NCBI GenBank assembly: GCA_023300235.1
Contig: JALZWN010000198.1
Coordinates: forward strand, 1-37,274
Source of the DNA: Mariniblastus sp.
Lineage (GTDB): Bacteria; Planctomycetota; Planctomycetia; Pirellulales; Pirellulaceae
Direction of reading: 5' to 3'
DNA length: 37,274 bases
Program-made: the position numbers and the translations under genes
In this document: positions 1 to 7,124 of the stretch, one piece after another
How positions within the stretch are numbered: the stretch's first letter is position 1
How the letters are laid out: each line of letters starts with the position of its first letter
Notes under the pieces: model-generated
Database searches by the model: none
What the model was told of the DNA's origin: nothing
What the model saw: only the letters and a program-made list of their open reading frames with translations

Positions 1-770
1 AATCCGACTCCTGCTCGTCCATCCGCCCAGTGCGAACCGCGATCAATCAGCTTTGCCCCTGATGGATAGGTGTTGTTTTTTGCGACGTTGAATGCTTGTT
101 TTGGTTGGTCTAGCCAAACGGCCTTGCCATTGGCAAGGCAACCACCCTGAACGGTCTCAACTGGATCGCCGCCGATTTCGATCATTCCAATGGTATTGCT
201 CGTGCCGTCGGTGATTGCACCGATCCGAGTCGCTTTGAAGTACCCGTATGCTCCTCGAAGCGTTTCTTGTTCGCTTAGATTTCTCGCAACATCGCCGACA
301 GAAAATGCGTAGGAAGTTCGGCCGAATTTACTTGCTGTTGATCCAGCAGACGCCGGGCAAAGCAAGTAATCATTCTCCAACGCCCACGGTGTGTAGCCTG
401 CATCCGACAAAGGAGCTTCAAATGCGGGGTACTCGATTCCGTTAATCACCGTTGGGTTTGCAATTTCATCGTACAAGTTATTTGCTTCCATAAACGGCAA
501 CAGCGAAACAATACCGCTCACCGGATTGGTTTGTAAAACTCCAGCTTGATTCTTAATCCCGACTCCCATCGGAAACTCCATGTGAGCCGATTCGTAATTA
601 AGTGCCGCTAATCCCAATTGTTTTAGATTGTTCAAGCACATCGTCCGCCTCGCCGCCCCTCTACTGCTACGTACCGCCGGCAGAAACATCCCAATCAAGA
701 CCGCAATGATCACCAGTACAATGAGTAGCTCTACCAGGGTTAATCCCGCTCGCTTCGTTTGCTTTGCCAT
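1..770 (-). CDS. DUF1559 prepilin-like secreted protein, C-terminus cut by window edge
   Basis: The frame is open from an ATG at 770 to the window edge, about 256 residues, so the C-terminus is missing. The N-terminus is a type IV pilin-like signal: MAKQTKRAG, then LTLVELL, with cleavage expected after Gly9 and Glu at position 5 of the mature chain, followed by a hydrophobic helix. The motif CLNNLKQLGLAALNYES follows, and later ITDGTSNTIGMIE and RGSHWADGR; these are hallmarks of the DUF1559 family, which is hugely expanded in planctomycetes. The function is not established; members are thought to be exported, pseudopilin-like surface proteins. GGAG lies about 5 bases before the ATG and supports this start. 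The gene begins inside the 3' end of the upstream membrane-protein gene (31-base overlap), so the two are probably co-transcribed. The family call is secure; the role is unknown. Confidence 0.93.
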   Translation of the reverse strand, partial: MAKQTKRAGLTLVELLIVLVIIAVLIGMFLPAVRSSRGAARRTMCLNNLKQLGLAALNYESAHMEFPMGVGIKNQAGVLQTNPVSGIVSLLPFMEANNLYDEIANPTVINGIEYPAFEAPLSDAGYTPWALENDYLLCPASAGSTASKFGRTSYAFSVGDVARNLSEQETLRGAYGYFKATRIGAITDGTSNTIGMIEIGGDPVETVQGGCLANGKAVWLDQPKQAFNVAKNNTYPSGAKLIDRGSHWADGRAGVG

Positions 771-1414
771 CGTTTCTCCGGTGGTTTTGAAAAGTGTTGC
801 ACGCCTTCGAAGACCAGCAGCGGCAACAGCCAGCTGCCCCAAGCCAAAAAGCGGTACGTGTTGAGTGACTCGATGCCAGTGACATAGAAAACGCCAGCCC
901 CCAATCGTAGCAAGATTGGCGAGCACAGCAAAATTCCAGATCGCCAGGCCCAGCGAGAATGCGACTTAAACTGTTTTTTAAACGCGAAAACCGCGGTCAA
1001 GCCAACCGAACCCATCGTGCACACCGCCAACGTGGCAAATCCCCATCCCGCGATCGGCCCGGCTTGAGATCGAGCCGCCATGATGATTCCTCCCGGGCAC
1101 ACCGCCAAGATCGTCAGTAACGCCAGTAAACGACCGCTCCACCGATGCAATGCTTTGAATCGTTTGGATCTCCCGGTGGCTAATAAAATAACCACCAACA
1201 CGATCGCAAACGGGCCGGAGATGATGTGTGTGTAAAAGCCAATCGCGTACCAACCAGCAAACGTCGGTCGACGACCAGCCAAGAAAAACGATTGATCAAA
1301 ATCCGGCGGAAAGTAAAACCGATACTCCATCACAATCAACGCCAGCACGCGCAAGATCAGCACGATCGCCAGTGCGATTAGTATTTGGTTCAGTCGTGAT
1401 TCTCGTTTGTTCAA
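740..1414 (-). CDS. DUF2306 family membrane protein
   Basis: A 224-residue protein with about six predicted transmembrane helices: residues near 10-30, 53-80, 92-112, 122-145, 158-178 and 188-208. The segments GWYAIGFYTHIISGP and ALHRWSGRLLALLT, with conserved His and Arg at membrane edges, fit the DUF2306 family of uncharacterised bacterial membrane proteins. No enzymatic motif is visible. It sits between a PqiB-like gene (85-base gap upstream) and the DUF1559 gene, whose start it overlaps, so the three form a likely minus-strand transcription unit. Family assignment is from remembered sequence character, not a search. Function is unknown. Confidence 0.72.
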   Translation of the reverse strand: MNKRESRLNQILIALAIVLILRVLALIVMEYRFYFPPDFDQSFFLAGRRPTFAGWYAIGFYTHIISGPFAIVLVVILLATGRSKRFKALHRWSGRLLALLTILAVCPGGIIMAARSQAGPIAGWGFATLAVCTMGSVGLTAVFAFKKQFKSHSRWAWRSGILLCSPILLRLGAGVFYVTGIESLNTYRFLAWGSWLLPLLVFEGVQHFSKPPEKRWQSKRSERD

Positions 1415-1499
1415 AAAGCAGCGCCTCGTTTGAGAAACGTTTTCTGGCTGCCGCTAGACGAGCCTGGACGCCGACGTCTTCCGATTGATCGTAAAACGA

Positions 1500-2936
1500 T
1501 CAATCAACCAACTCAATTTTCGCCGAGCGTTCTTCAACGATCAGAAATCCGATCAAGCTCCCATCGGCCTTCGCCACCACTGGAGCACCATGCCACACGT
1601 CGCGGTCGCCATCAAAATCCCGCAACTGCCAGTTTTCGTCGATCTGATTGGCAGTGAGTGGCAAATGCAAAAACGTGCCGGCGGCGCCATCGCCTTCATA
1701 CCGAACCGCCAAGCATTCTTCGGCTTGATCGGGGCGTCGGATTTCTTGCTTGGTGAACGGAGCCTTCGTTGGCGATCGCCCCGCAGGTAGCGGCAACGTT
1801 CCGATTCGTTTGCCTTCGGTTGTCACTAACTTTGACAAGTCCAGTTCCGTTCCATCGGCGACCAATGAAACTTTAAAGCTGCCGTCGATCGCCTGTTCTG
1901 GTTTTGTCACGGCATCGTTTGGCAATCGCAATGCATGTCCGTTGCTGCCGGTAACGTGCGTCGCGACACACGCAGCTGACTTTTCTGCCGTGCCAAAGAA
2001 CCGACCTTTTTGTTTCCATTGAACTTGCACCGCCACAGCCGCTCGCAACAAACCAGCTTTCGCGACGTCCACTTTTTTGGCTTGTTCAAACCACTCGGAT
2101 TCCGGAGTGCTCACGATCGAAAACAATTGCCCCGGCCGAACCGGCTGGCCACCGTTTTCGATCGTTAGCATGGCTACGCCGCCCGACGCCACGGTCTCGA
2201 AAGACTCGATGTCAAATTGCAATCCGCTGCCCCAACGTAAATCAAAATCGATTCCGCTGTTGGACCAGAATTTTGATTTGGAAGTCACCAAGTGCGTGTA
2301 CGGATCAAAGATCCTCAGCCGGCTATCAACCGTTTGTCCGTTCTCGGCCAGTTCGACCGCCAGCACTCGGCCGATGATTACTCCGCGATGGCTAACTGGC
2401 GAACCGGAGTTCAAACCCAATCGGTGTTCGCCTTGCAGAATGATTTCAATCCCCGGCGAGTTCGTTGCATCGGGCGGCATTCGGGCCATTCCGGCAAAGC
2501 GAACTTTACCGGGAGCGTCAACGTTGCCCGGTAGCACGCCGATGTATTTGTGACCGACGGCCGTTTCCAATCCCGAGATTCCGCCGAGGTTAAGTTCGGG
2601 GCGGACGATCCAAAATTGGCTGCCGTCGCGGGCCAGCGGTTCAGCAAACGGCTTCAACGCAACCGTCACGTCGACACTCTCTAAATCGTCTTTCAGTTCA
2701 ACCGTCTCGACCGTGCCGACGTCGATCCCGCGATATCGCAGGGTGTCTTCGACTCGCAGTCCATGGCCATCGGGGAAGTGAATCTCAATGTGGACGCCTT
2801 CTTCGGGCATCGACCACCACACCAGCCCGACTGCGGCGATCAGGCAGACTAGCGTTAGCAACCACATGTAAGACCCGGCTAGAGTTCCTAGGAAACCAGG
2901 TTTGATCGTTTGGACTTTGGCGGTGGGCGCGGTCAT
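1500..2936 (-). CDS. PqiB/YebT-like MCE-domain membrane protein with extra C-terminal region
   Basis: A 478-residue protein with a short cytoplasmic start, one transmembrane helix (about residues 22-43) and two MCE domains, roughly 48-140 and 155-270. Characteristic stretches are DTLRYRGIDVGTVETVEL and GSPVSHRGVIIGRVLAVEL, the repeated MCE signature with G(x)VxxV. PqiB and YebT proteins carry tandem MCE domains and build periplasm-spanning tubes or barriers for phospholipid transport between membranes. No PqiA-like integral membrane partner is adjacent: thyA lies upstream and DUF2306 downstream. The last 190 residues do not look like an MCE domain or the PqiB coiled-coil and end in GAPVVAKADGSLIGF, a phrase resembling the end of a trypsin-like fold, without a visible catalytic triad. 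There is no clear ribosome binding site. The MCE call is firm, substrate and partner unknown. Confidence 0.85.
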   Translation of the reverse strand: MTAPTAKVQTIKPGFLGTLAGSYMWLLTLVCLIAAVGLVWWSMPEEGVHIEIHFPDGHGLRVEDTLRYRGIDVGTVETVELKDDLESVDVTVALKPFAEPLARDGSQFWIVRPELNLGGISGLETAVGHKYIGVLPGNVDAPGKVRFAGMARMPPDATNSPGIEIILQGEHRLGLNSGSPVSHRGVIIGRVLAVELAENGQTVDSRLRIFDPYTHLVTSKSKFWSNSGIDFDLRWGSGLQFDIESFETVASGGVAMLTIENGGQPVRPGQLFSIVSTPESEWFEQAKKVDVAKAGLLRAAVAVQVQWKQKGRFFGTAEKSAACVATHVTGSNGHALRLPNDAVTKPEQAIDGSFKVSLVADGTELDLSKLVTTEGKRIGTLPLPAGRSPTKAPFTKQEIRRPDQAEECLAVRYEGDGAAGTFLHLPLTANQIDENWQLRDFDGDRDVWHGAPVVAKADGSLIGFLIVEERSAKIELVD

Positions 2937-3026
2937 GGCGTCGAATCTCAGTTGCTAGAAATCTAGTTTTCAGAATCAGAGCATTGGCTACTCCAGCCAA
3001 AGCGGCTCAATATATCAACACTCGTT

Positions 3027-3287
3027 CAGGGCGAATCAGTTTTTGAATTTTGGTTTTATGGTAGCCCGCCGCGTTGGCGAGGAATTGTGGTGATGGGCTT
3101 CTAGCCTGTCATTTGCATGGGAGCAGCGCGTAAGACAGGCTGGAAGCCCATCTCCACAATTTCTTAGGCTTCGCCAAAACATGCTAAATCAACAAACCCG
3201 TCAGTGAGGAACCTGTGTAAACCCTCGCTGACGCGTCGGGTTACCATTTGGTCGGGGCTCTCTAATTTGCAAAATTGATTCGCCCTG
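3027..3287. mobile_element. Palindromic MITE-like element, intact copy A
   Basis: A 261-base non-coding element between thyA and the MCE gene. Its ends are perfect 12-base inverted repeats, CAGGGCGAATCA at 3027-3038 and its complement at 3276-3287. Inside lies ATGGTAGCCCGCCGCGTTGG (from 3058), inverted near the right end around 3222-3250 as CTCGCTGACGCGTCGGGTTA. The core is a large hairpin with arms 3084-3110 and 3134-3160 containing GTGGTGATGGGCTT. It contains no ORF of its own. Related copies lie at 14311-14460, 21151-21257 and 31591-31826. The layout is that of a miniature inverted-repeat transposable element moved by a transposase elsewhere. I see no clear target-site duplication. The ATGGTAGCCCG motif is common in Rhodopirellula-type genomes. 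Confidence 0.8.
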
Positions 3288-3296
3288 CACAAACGC

Positions 3297-4091
3297 TTAC
3301 ACCGCGACCTTGCCTTTGATGTGCGGATGAGCCTGATAGTCTTGCAGTTCAAAGTCTTCGAACTTGAAATCAAAAATCGATTTGGTTTCTGGATTTAGTT
3401 TAAGCTTCGGCAGCGGGTAAGGTTCTCGCGACAGTTGCAGTTTGGCTTGTTCGACGTGATTGGAATACAAATGAGCATCGCCGAGTGTGTGTACGAAGTC
3501 GCCGGGCTTCAGACCGGTCACTTGAGCCATCATCATCGTCAGCGCCGCGTAGGAACCAATGTTAAATGGCACGCCTAAAAACACATCTGCGCTGCGTTGG
3601 TACAACTGGCACGACAGTTCACCGTTGGCCACGTAAAACTGAAAGAATGCATGGCAGGGTGGCAGCTTCATTTTTGGGATCTCGGCCACGTTCCAAGCAC
3701 TCACGATCAACCGTCTCGAGTCCGGGTTCGTTTTGATCTGATCGACGACCTGTTGAATCTGATCCACGGTCTCGCCGTCGGCGCCTTGCCATGACCGCCA
3801 CTGCGAACCGTAGACGGGGCCAAGTTCGCCGTTTTCGTCGGCCCACTCATTCCAGATCCGCACGCCATTGTCTTGCAAGTATCCCACGTTGGTGCTGCCG
3901 CTCAAAAACCAAATCAGTTCGTGAATGATGCTTTTGAAATGCAGCTTTTTGGTGGTGACCATCGGAAATGAATCTCGCAGGTCAAACCGCATTTGATAAC
4001 CAAAGACACTGGAGGTGCCGGTTCCGGTGCGATCGGATTTGACGGTGCCGTGGTCGAGAATGTGCTGGAGTAATTTTAGGTAAGCTTGCAT
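3297..4091 (-). CDS. thyA: Thymidylate synthase
   Basis: A 264-residue protein, the same length as E. coli ThyA, and the active-site numbering matches. It converts dUMP to dTMP using 5,10-methylenetetrahydrofolate, in the cytoplasm. The catalytic Cys146 is in [12 protein letters not shown]. Phosphate-binding Arg21, Arg126/Arg127 and Arg166, Asp169 and Asn177 (VPFNIGSYA) are present, as are the C-terminal [10 protein letters not shown] residues that close over the substrate. The ATG at 4091 is favoured by the family length; no strong Shine-Dalgarno is seen. No dihydrofolate reductase gene is adjacent. It is transcribed divergently from the kinase-like gene, and the palindromic element A lies 10 bases beyond its stop. 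Confidence 0.99.
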   Translation of the reverse strand: MQAYLKLLQHILDHGTVKSDRTGTGTSSVFGYQMRFDLRDSFPMVTTKKLHFKSIIHELIWFLSGSTNVGYLQDNGVRIWNEWADENGELGPVYGSQWRSWQGADGETVDQIQQVVDQIKTNPDSRRLIVSAWNVAEIPKMKLPPCHAFFQFYVANGELSCQLYQRSADVFLGVPFNIGSYAALTMMMAQVTGLKPGDFVHTLGDAHLYSNHVEQAKLQLSREPYPLPKLKLNPETKSIFDFKFEDFELQDYQAHPHIKGKVAV

Positions 4092-4212
4092 GTCATTTTT
4101 TTACACCGCCAGCCACGTTTAACCAAGTAGACGCGAGCGATTGCAAGCCAATTTTGAAAAGGTTGTCGGGCTGGCGTAAAGAATTCCAGCAGACTTGCCA
4201 CAAACAAGCTCA

Positions 4213-5097
4213 ATGAATGCCGGCAACTCAATTAAGATGTCCGCTATGGTTCCTGTCTCGCTCATTCGGATATTGCAATTACCTCTTCGAGGGTTTGCCA
4301 ATTGCATTCGGCGAGTGCACGTAAATCGGATCTCGTTCGAGCAATCCGATGCTGGCAAAGCACTCGTGCGAAAGCGACGCAGTTGGTTTGCTGGGGCGTT
4401 GATATTTCTTGGCAACGTCGCCTTTCGATTTCGCCAAGTGCCCTTAAGAGTGCTTTGGCGCGGCGAGTGGCTTGCCTGGGAGAGCGCGGTCAAACTGGCT
4501 TTGCGAAACGAATCGATTCCAGCTGGGACGGATTTGCTTTGTGAAGTTATTCCAGGGCAGCCGCTGAGTCAGCGTCTTAGCGATCGTGAAATGGCATCAG
4601 CTGATCGACTCGAGCTGCTAGGAACGGCAGTTCGGGCTTTAAGAGATTTGCACCAAGCAACCATTCCGCTGCCGGGCTTTGAGCAACCGATTGCATTAAG
4701 TCACGGGGACGCAGCGGTTTCGAATGTGCTGTATTGTGATCAAACGAAACGAGCCGAGTGGTTCGACTTTGATCTTCGGCATGATTTGCGAGCGGATGCA
4801 GACCAGAGGCATGCGGATGACTTGCGATCGTTGATCTTTTCGGCGAGTCTTTTTTGTCCTGAAAGCGAGCTGGAATCGCTCGTGTTGATGATTAAACGCG
4901 AATATGGGAGCGAGCATGTTTGGGTGGTGTTGCAACAGCAGGTCGGCAGTCGTTGGTTTTGGTTTGATTTATTCCATCTGTCGCAGACTCGCCGCTTACG
5001 GGCAGAGTCTCCGGTCGCCAGGCACAGGCTATCCGCCACGGACAAGGCAATAGTTCGTTTGATTGAAAATTCGTTTGCTTGGAATTCGTTAGATTAA
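4213..5097 (+). CDS. Protein-kinase-fold phosphotransferase (APH/KdkA-like)
   Basis: About 294 residues from the ATG at 4213; a TTG at 4195 would add six, and ATGs at 4237 and 4246 are also possible. The catalytic loop is LSHGDAAVSNVLY (HGD at residues 164-166, Asn171) and the metal-binding loop is WFDFDLRHD (Asp at 185 and 187), the small-molecule kinase pattern HGDxxxxN..DFD. A Glu in LAWESAVKL (about residue 90) fits the helix-C glutamate and a Lys near 50-55 the ATP lysine. Asp-Asp at 202-203 also fits. These features point to the aminoglycoside phosphotransferase/lipopolysaccharide kinase superfamily. The substrate cannot be told; sugar or lipid A/Kdo phosphorylation is possible. It diverges from thyA, and a small membrane protein follows 261 bases downstream. 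Fold fairly secure, substrate unknown. Confidence 0.7.
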   Translation: MNAGNSIKMSAMVPVSLIRILQLPLRGFANCIRRVHVNRISFEQSDAGKALVRKRRSWFAGALIFLGNVAFRFRQVPLRVLWRGEWLAWESAVKLALRNESIPAGTDLLCEVIPGQPLSQRLSDREMASADRLELLGTAVRALRDLHQATIPLPGFEQPIALSHGDAAVSNVLYCDQTKRAEWFDFDLRHDLRADADQRHADDLRSLIFSASLFCPESELESLVLMIKREYGSEHVWVVLQQQVGSRWFWFDLFHLSQTRRLRAESPVARHRLSATDKAIVRLIENSFAWNSLD

Positions 5098-5358
5098 AAA
5101 ACGAACTGACCGCCGAAGCGGCTCAACGATTCGCAGCCGTGTTGCCCCCGAGCGACGTCCAGCTTGCGACACCTTGCCCGGCATCTTCATCGCCCGCCCC
5201 TACAACCGGAACAATCCATGGCCGATGCAGGCACCAAATTGCTTTCTGTTGGCGAGAGTCTCAAGTCTGCCATCGCGTTGGTTCGATACCAGAATCAGCA
5301 AAAGTTATTGGCGAGCTATTCAGTTTGCCATAAACGCCTCCTTCCAATGGCATAATCA

Positions 5359-5709
5359 ATGCGACGTACTTCTACGATGACCTTGGGTTTCGTGCTGATT
5401 TTTCTCGGCATCCAATTCGCGTTGGTCGATTCGTATCAACTCACGCCGCGAATTGCGAACTTTTTGTCAGAGCAAGGGCGAGTGTCTCAAGTCGCTCCAC
5501 CGCAACTGGTTCAAAATCCGAATCAGCGTCCTTATTCGCCTTATAGCCAAGCTGGCTATCAGGTTCCGCAGCAGGCTCCCGTCGTGATCGCGAGCGTTCC
5601 TCCGGGGCAACGCACCATTACCCCACCTCGTTGGATCTGCTGGCCGTTGCTGTTCTGTGGCACGGTTGTGCTGTTACACGGTTTGGGCAAACCTCGGCAC
5701 CACGGCTAA
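5359..5709 (+). CDS. Small membrane protein of unknown function
   Basis: A 116-residue protein with a hydrophobic N-terminal segment (about residues 7-24, LGFVLIFLGIQFALV), a Pro/Gln-rich middle (about 45-85, PNQRPYSPYSQAGYQVPQ) and a second hydrophobic segment (92-109, WICWPLLFCGTVVLLHGL). This suggests two membrane helices joined by a flexible loop. I do not recognise a family. A six-base dyad, TGCCAT at 5326-5331 and ATGGCA at 5347-5352, sits directly upstream of the ATG. The strong hairpin terminator at 5847-5922 is the first plausible end of its transcript. No Shine-Dalgarno is clear. Real coding is supported by its length and the consistent membrane-loop-membrane layout. Confidence 0.6.
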   Translation: MRRTSTMTLGFVLIFLGIQFALVDSYQLTPRIANFLSEQGRVSQVAPPQLVQNPNQRPYSPYSQAGYQVPQQAPVVIASVPPGQRTITPPRWICWPLLFCGTVVLLHGLGKPRHHG

Positions 5710-5846
5710 AGTTTTTGTCTTTAGTCGGCAAAACGTTATTGATTTCGAAATTTAGACGAATCACTTTAAGCTAAAACACATGAATCGCCGATTGGCGATA
5801 TTAACCATATACCGTGTGCTCTTTTCGGAAGTCAGAGCATGCGATT

Positions 5847-5922
5847 AAAACACTAGTAGAAGCGTTTGAGAACGGGAGCCTGGTCGCTCTTTCAATGACG
5901 CTTTCGGCTAGTGTTTTTTTTT
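5847..5922 (+). terminator. Long hairpin with nine-T tail (terminator, possibly end of a small RNA)
   Basis: The arms AAAACACTAG (5847-5856) and CTAGTGTTTT (5908-5917) pair perfectly. Inside, AAGCGT (5860-5865) pairs with ACGCTT (5898-5903), TTGA (5866-5869) with TCAA (5892-5895), and GAGC with GCTC near the apex. A run of nine Ts (5914-5922) follows the stem on the plus strand. It ends transcription of the upstream small membrane gene, or of an independent short RNA. A second perfect hairpin, ATCGCC-GATT-GGCGAT, lies just upstream at 5784-5799. The 5710-6146 gap holds no convincing gene. Confidence 0.78.
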
Positions 5923-6061
5923 GGAAAAAACAAGAAGGTTCGGCCGCCGGGATGGAAACTAGGCCACCAGCCAGCGATTGGAAGGCGACCTTGCGTCCCA
6001 GACCGGCAAAAATCCCTCCCCCTGCCCTTTGTAACCGCGGTCAACTAGTCGAACAAAGCGG

Positions 6062-6090
6062 TTGGAAGTAGCTCAGGGTCTGTTTAGAAT
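6062..6090 (+). promoter_or_regulatory. Sigma-70-type promoter of the STAS/anti-sigma pair
   Basis: TTGGAA at 6062-6067 and TAGAAT at 6085-6090 are separated by exactly 17 bases, matching four and five of six consensus positions. Transcription would start near 6097, about 50 bases before the STAS start codon. The -35 box follows a nested pair of inverted repeats: CAGACC (5999-6004) with GGTCTG (6077-6082), and AACCGC (6033-6038) with GCGGTT (6058-6063). The inner right arm overlaps the -35 box and the outer right arm lies in the spacer. Confidence 0.6.
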
Positions 6091-6146
6091 AGAGTCAGAC
6101 AATCGTCGCATCACCATTTCGGGTTTCCTGCTGAGCCAACCGTATT

Positions 6147-6530
6147 ATGCCTGACCTTCAATGCATCGAGATCGACTCAATCGACGACGTGTCGGTGGTT
6201 AAGCTCAAGGACGCGAAAGTCATGGCGCCGGCGCAAGTGGAAACTTTGGGCGATGAATTGCTGTCACTGGTTGAAAGCAACTCAGGCGGAGACGGACCGC
6301 AAGCCAGTGCCAACGTGTTGATTAACTTTGAGAACGTTCGCTTCTTTTCCAGTGGAGCGATCAACAAACTGATTGTTTTGGAAAAACGAGTTCGAGCCAA
6401 CGGTGGCCAGATTAGGCTCAGCAACATGCAGCCAGAAGTTCGCGACTTGTTTAGCTACACTAATCTCGATCAAATGTTTGACATCCTTAGTACCCAAGCC
6501 GAAGCGATTGAATCTTTCGAAAACAATTGA
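6147..6530 (+). CDS. STAS-domain anti-anti-sigma factor (RsbV/SpoIIAA-like)
   Basis: A 127-residue single-domain protein. The segment VLINFENVRFFSSGAINKLI (about residues 57-76) is the STAS signature around the regulatory serine; Ser69 is in the position of the serine phosphorylated in SpoIIAA/RsbV. In the known partner-switching scheme the unphosphorylated STAS protein binds the anti-sigma kinase and frees a sigma factor. The next gene, 103 bases downstream on the same strand, encodes that kinase, which supports a functional pair. No sigma factor or PP2C phosphatase gene is adjacent, so the target is encoded elsewhere or the module controls something other than sigma. The ATG at 6147 gives the normal family length. 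Confidence 0.9.
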   Translation: MPDLQCIEIDSIDDVSVVKLKDAKVMAPAQVETLGDELLSLVESNSGGDGPQASANVLINFENVRFFSSGAINKLIVLEKRVRANGGQIRLSNMQPEVRDLFSYTNLDQMFDILSTQAEAIESFENN

Positions 6531-6633
6531 TCTGAAGGAAGTCGCCAAACCAAAGCAAAACGTTTTGGATTGGCTTGCTTTCTTTGAATTGAGTTCCCCA
6601 GCCGAGTAACCAGACTGCACCAGCGAATATTGC

Positions 6634-7050
6634 ATGCCTTCGAAGTGGAAATACGACCAACAAATCGCCTCGGATCCGGACCTCTGCGCACCCATTATCG
6701 CTCAGCTGCTGGATCAACTGGCGATCTTTGGCTGGTCGACCAAGGACTCGTTCGCCATCCACATGGCGATGGAAGAAGTGATCTTGAACGCGATTCGTCA
6801 CGGCAACGAATGTCGTAAGGGCACGTTCGTCCATGTTACGATGGAGCTAGATGACTTACAATTTAGCAGCACGGTCAGCGACGAAGGAACGGGCTTCGAT
6901 CCGGCCGAGGTTCCGGACCCGACCGACAACGCAAATCTAGACAAGTGTAGCGGTCGCGGTGTCATGCTGATCAAACACTTTGTCGATGAAGTCACGTACA
7001 ACGCCTGCGGCAATTCGGTTACATTAAGCAAAACGAAACAGACCTCGTGA
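6634..7050 (+). CDS. RsbW/SpoIIAB-type anti-sigma serine kinase
   Basis: A 138-residue protein of the GHKL ATPase fold (HATPase_c_2). The N box is EEVILNAIRHGN (residues 47-58), the G1 box SDEGTGFDP (82-90) and the G2 box CSGRGVMLIKHF (105-116). These bind ATP-Mg; the family sequesters a sigma factor and phosphorylates its STAS antagonist. The STAS gene lies immediately upstream and probably shares its promoter at 6062-6090. No sigma gene is adjacent. The ATG at 6634 fits the domain start. The family is secure; whether the target is a sigma factor is inferred. Confidence 0.9.
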   Translation: MPSKWKYDQQIASDPDLCAPIIAQLLDQLAIFGWSTKDSFAIHMAMEEVILNAIRHGNECRKGTFVHVTMELDDLQFSSTVSDEGTGFDPAEVPDPTDNANLDKCSGRGVMLIKHFVDEVTYNACGNSVTLSKTKQTS

Positions 7051-7124
7051 CAACCGGTTTCGGTGCCCCATAATCGCAACACTCTCTAACCCTCGCCGCA
7101 ACACGGCCAATAGCAGCCTATCCT

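Noticed and set aside
5079-5380. Three overlapping short plus-strand frames before the small membrane gene
   Set aside because: They overlap one another in different frames and the neighbouring genes; none has protein-like features.
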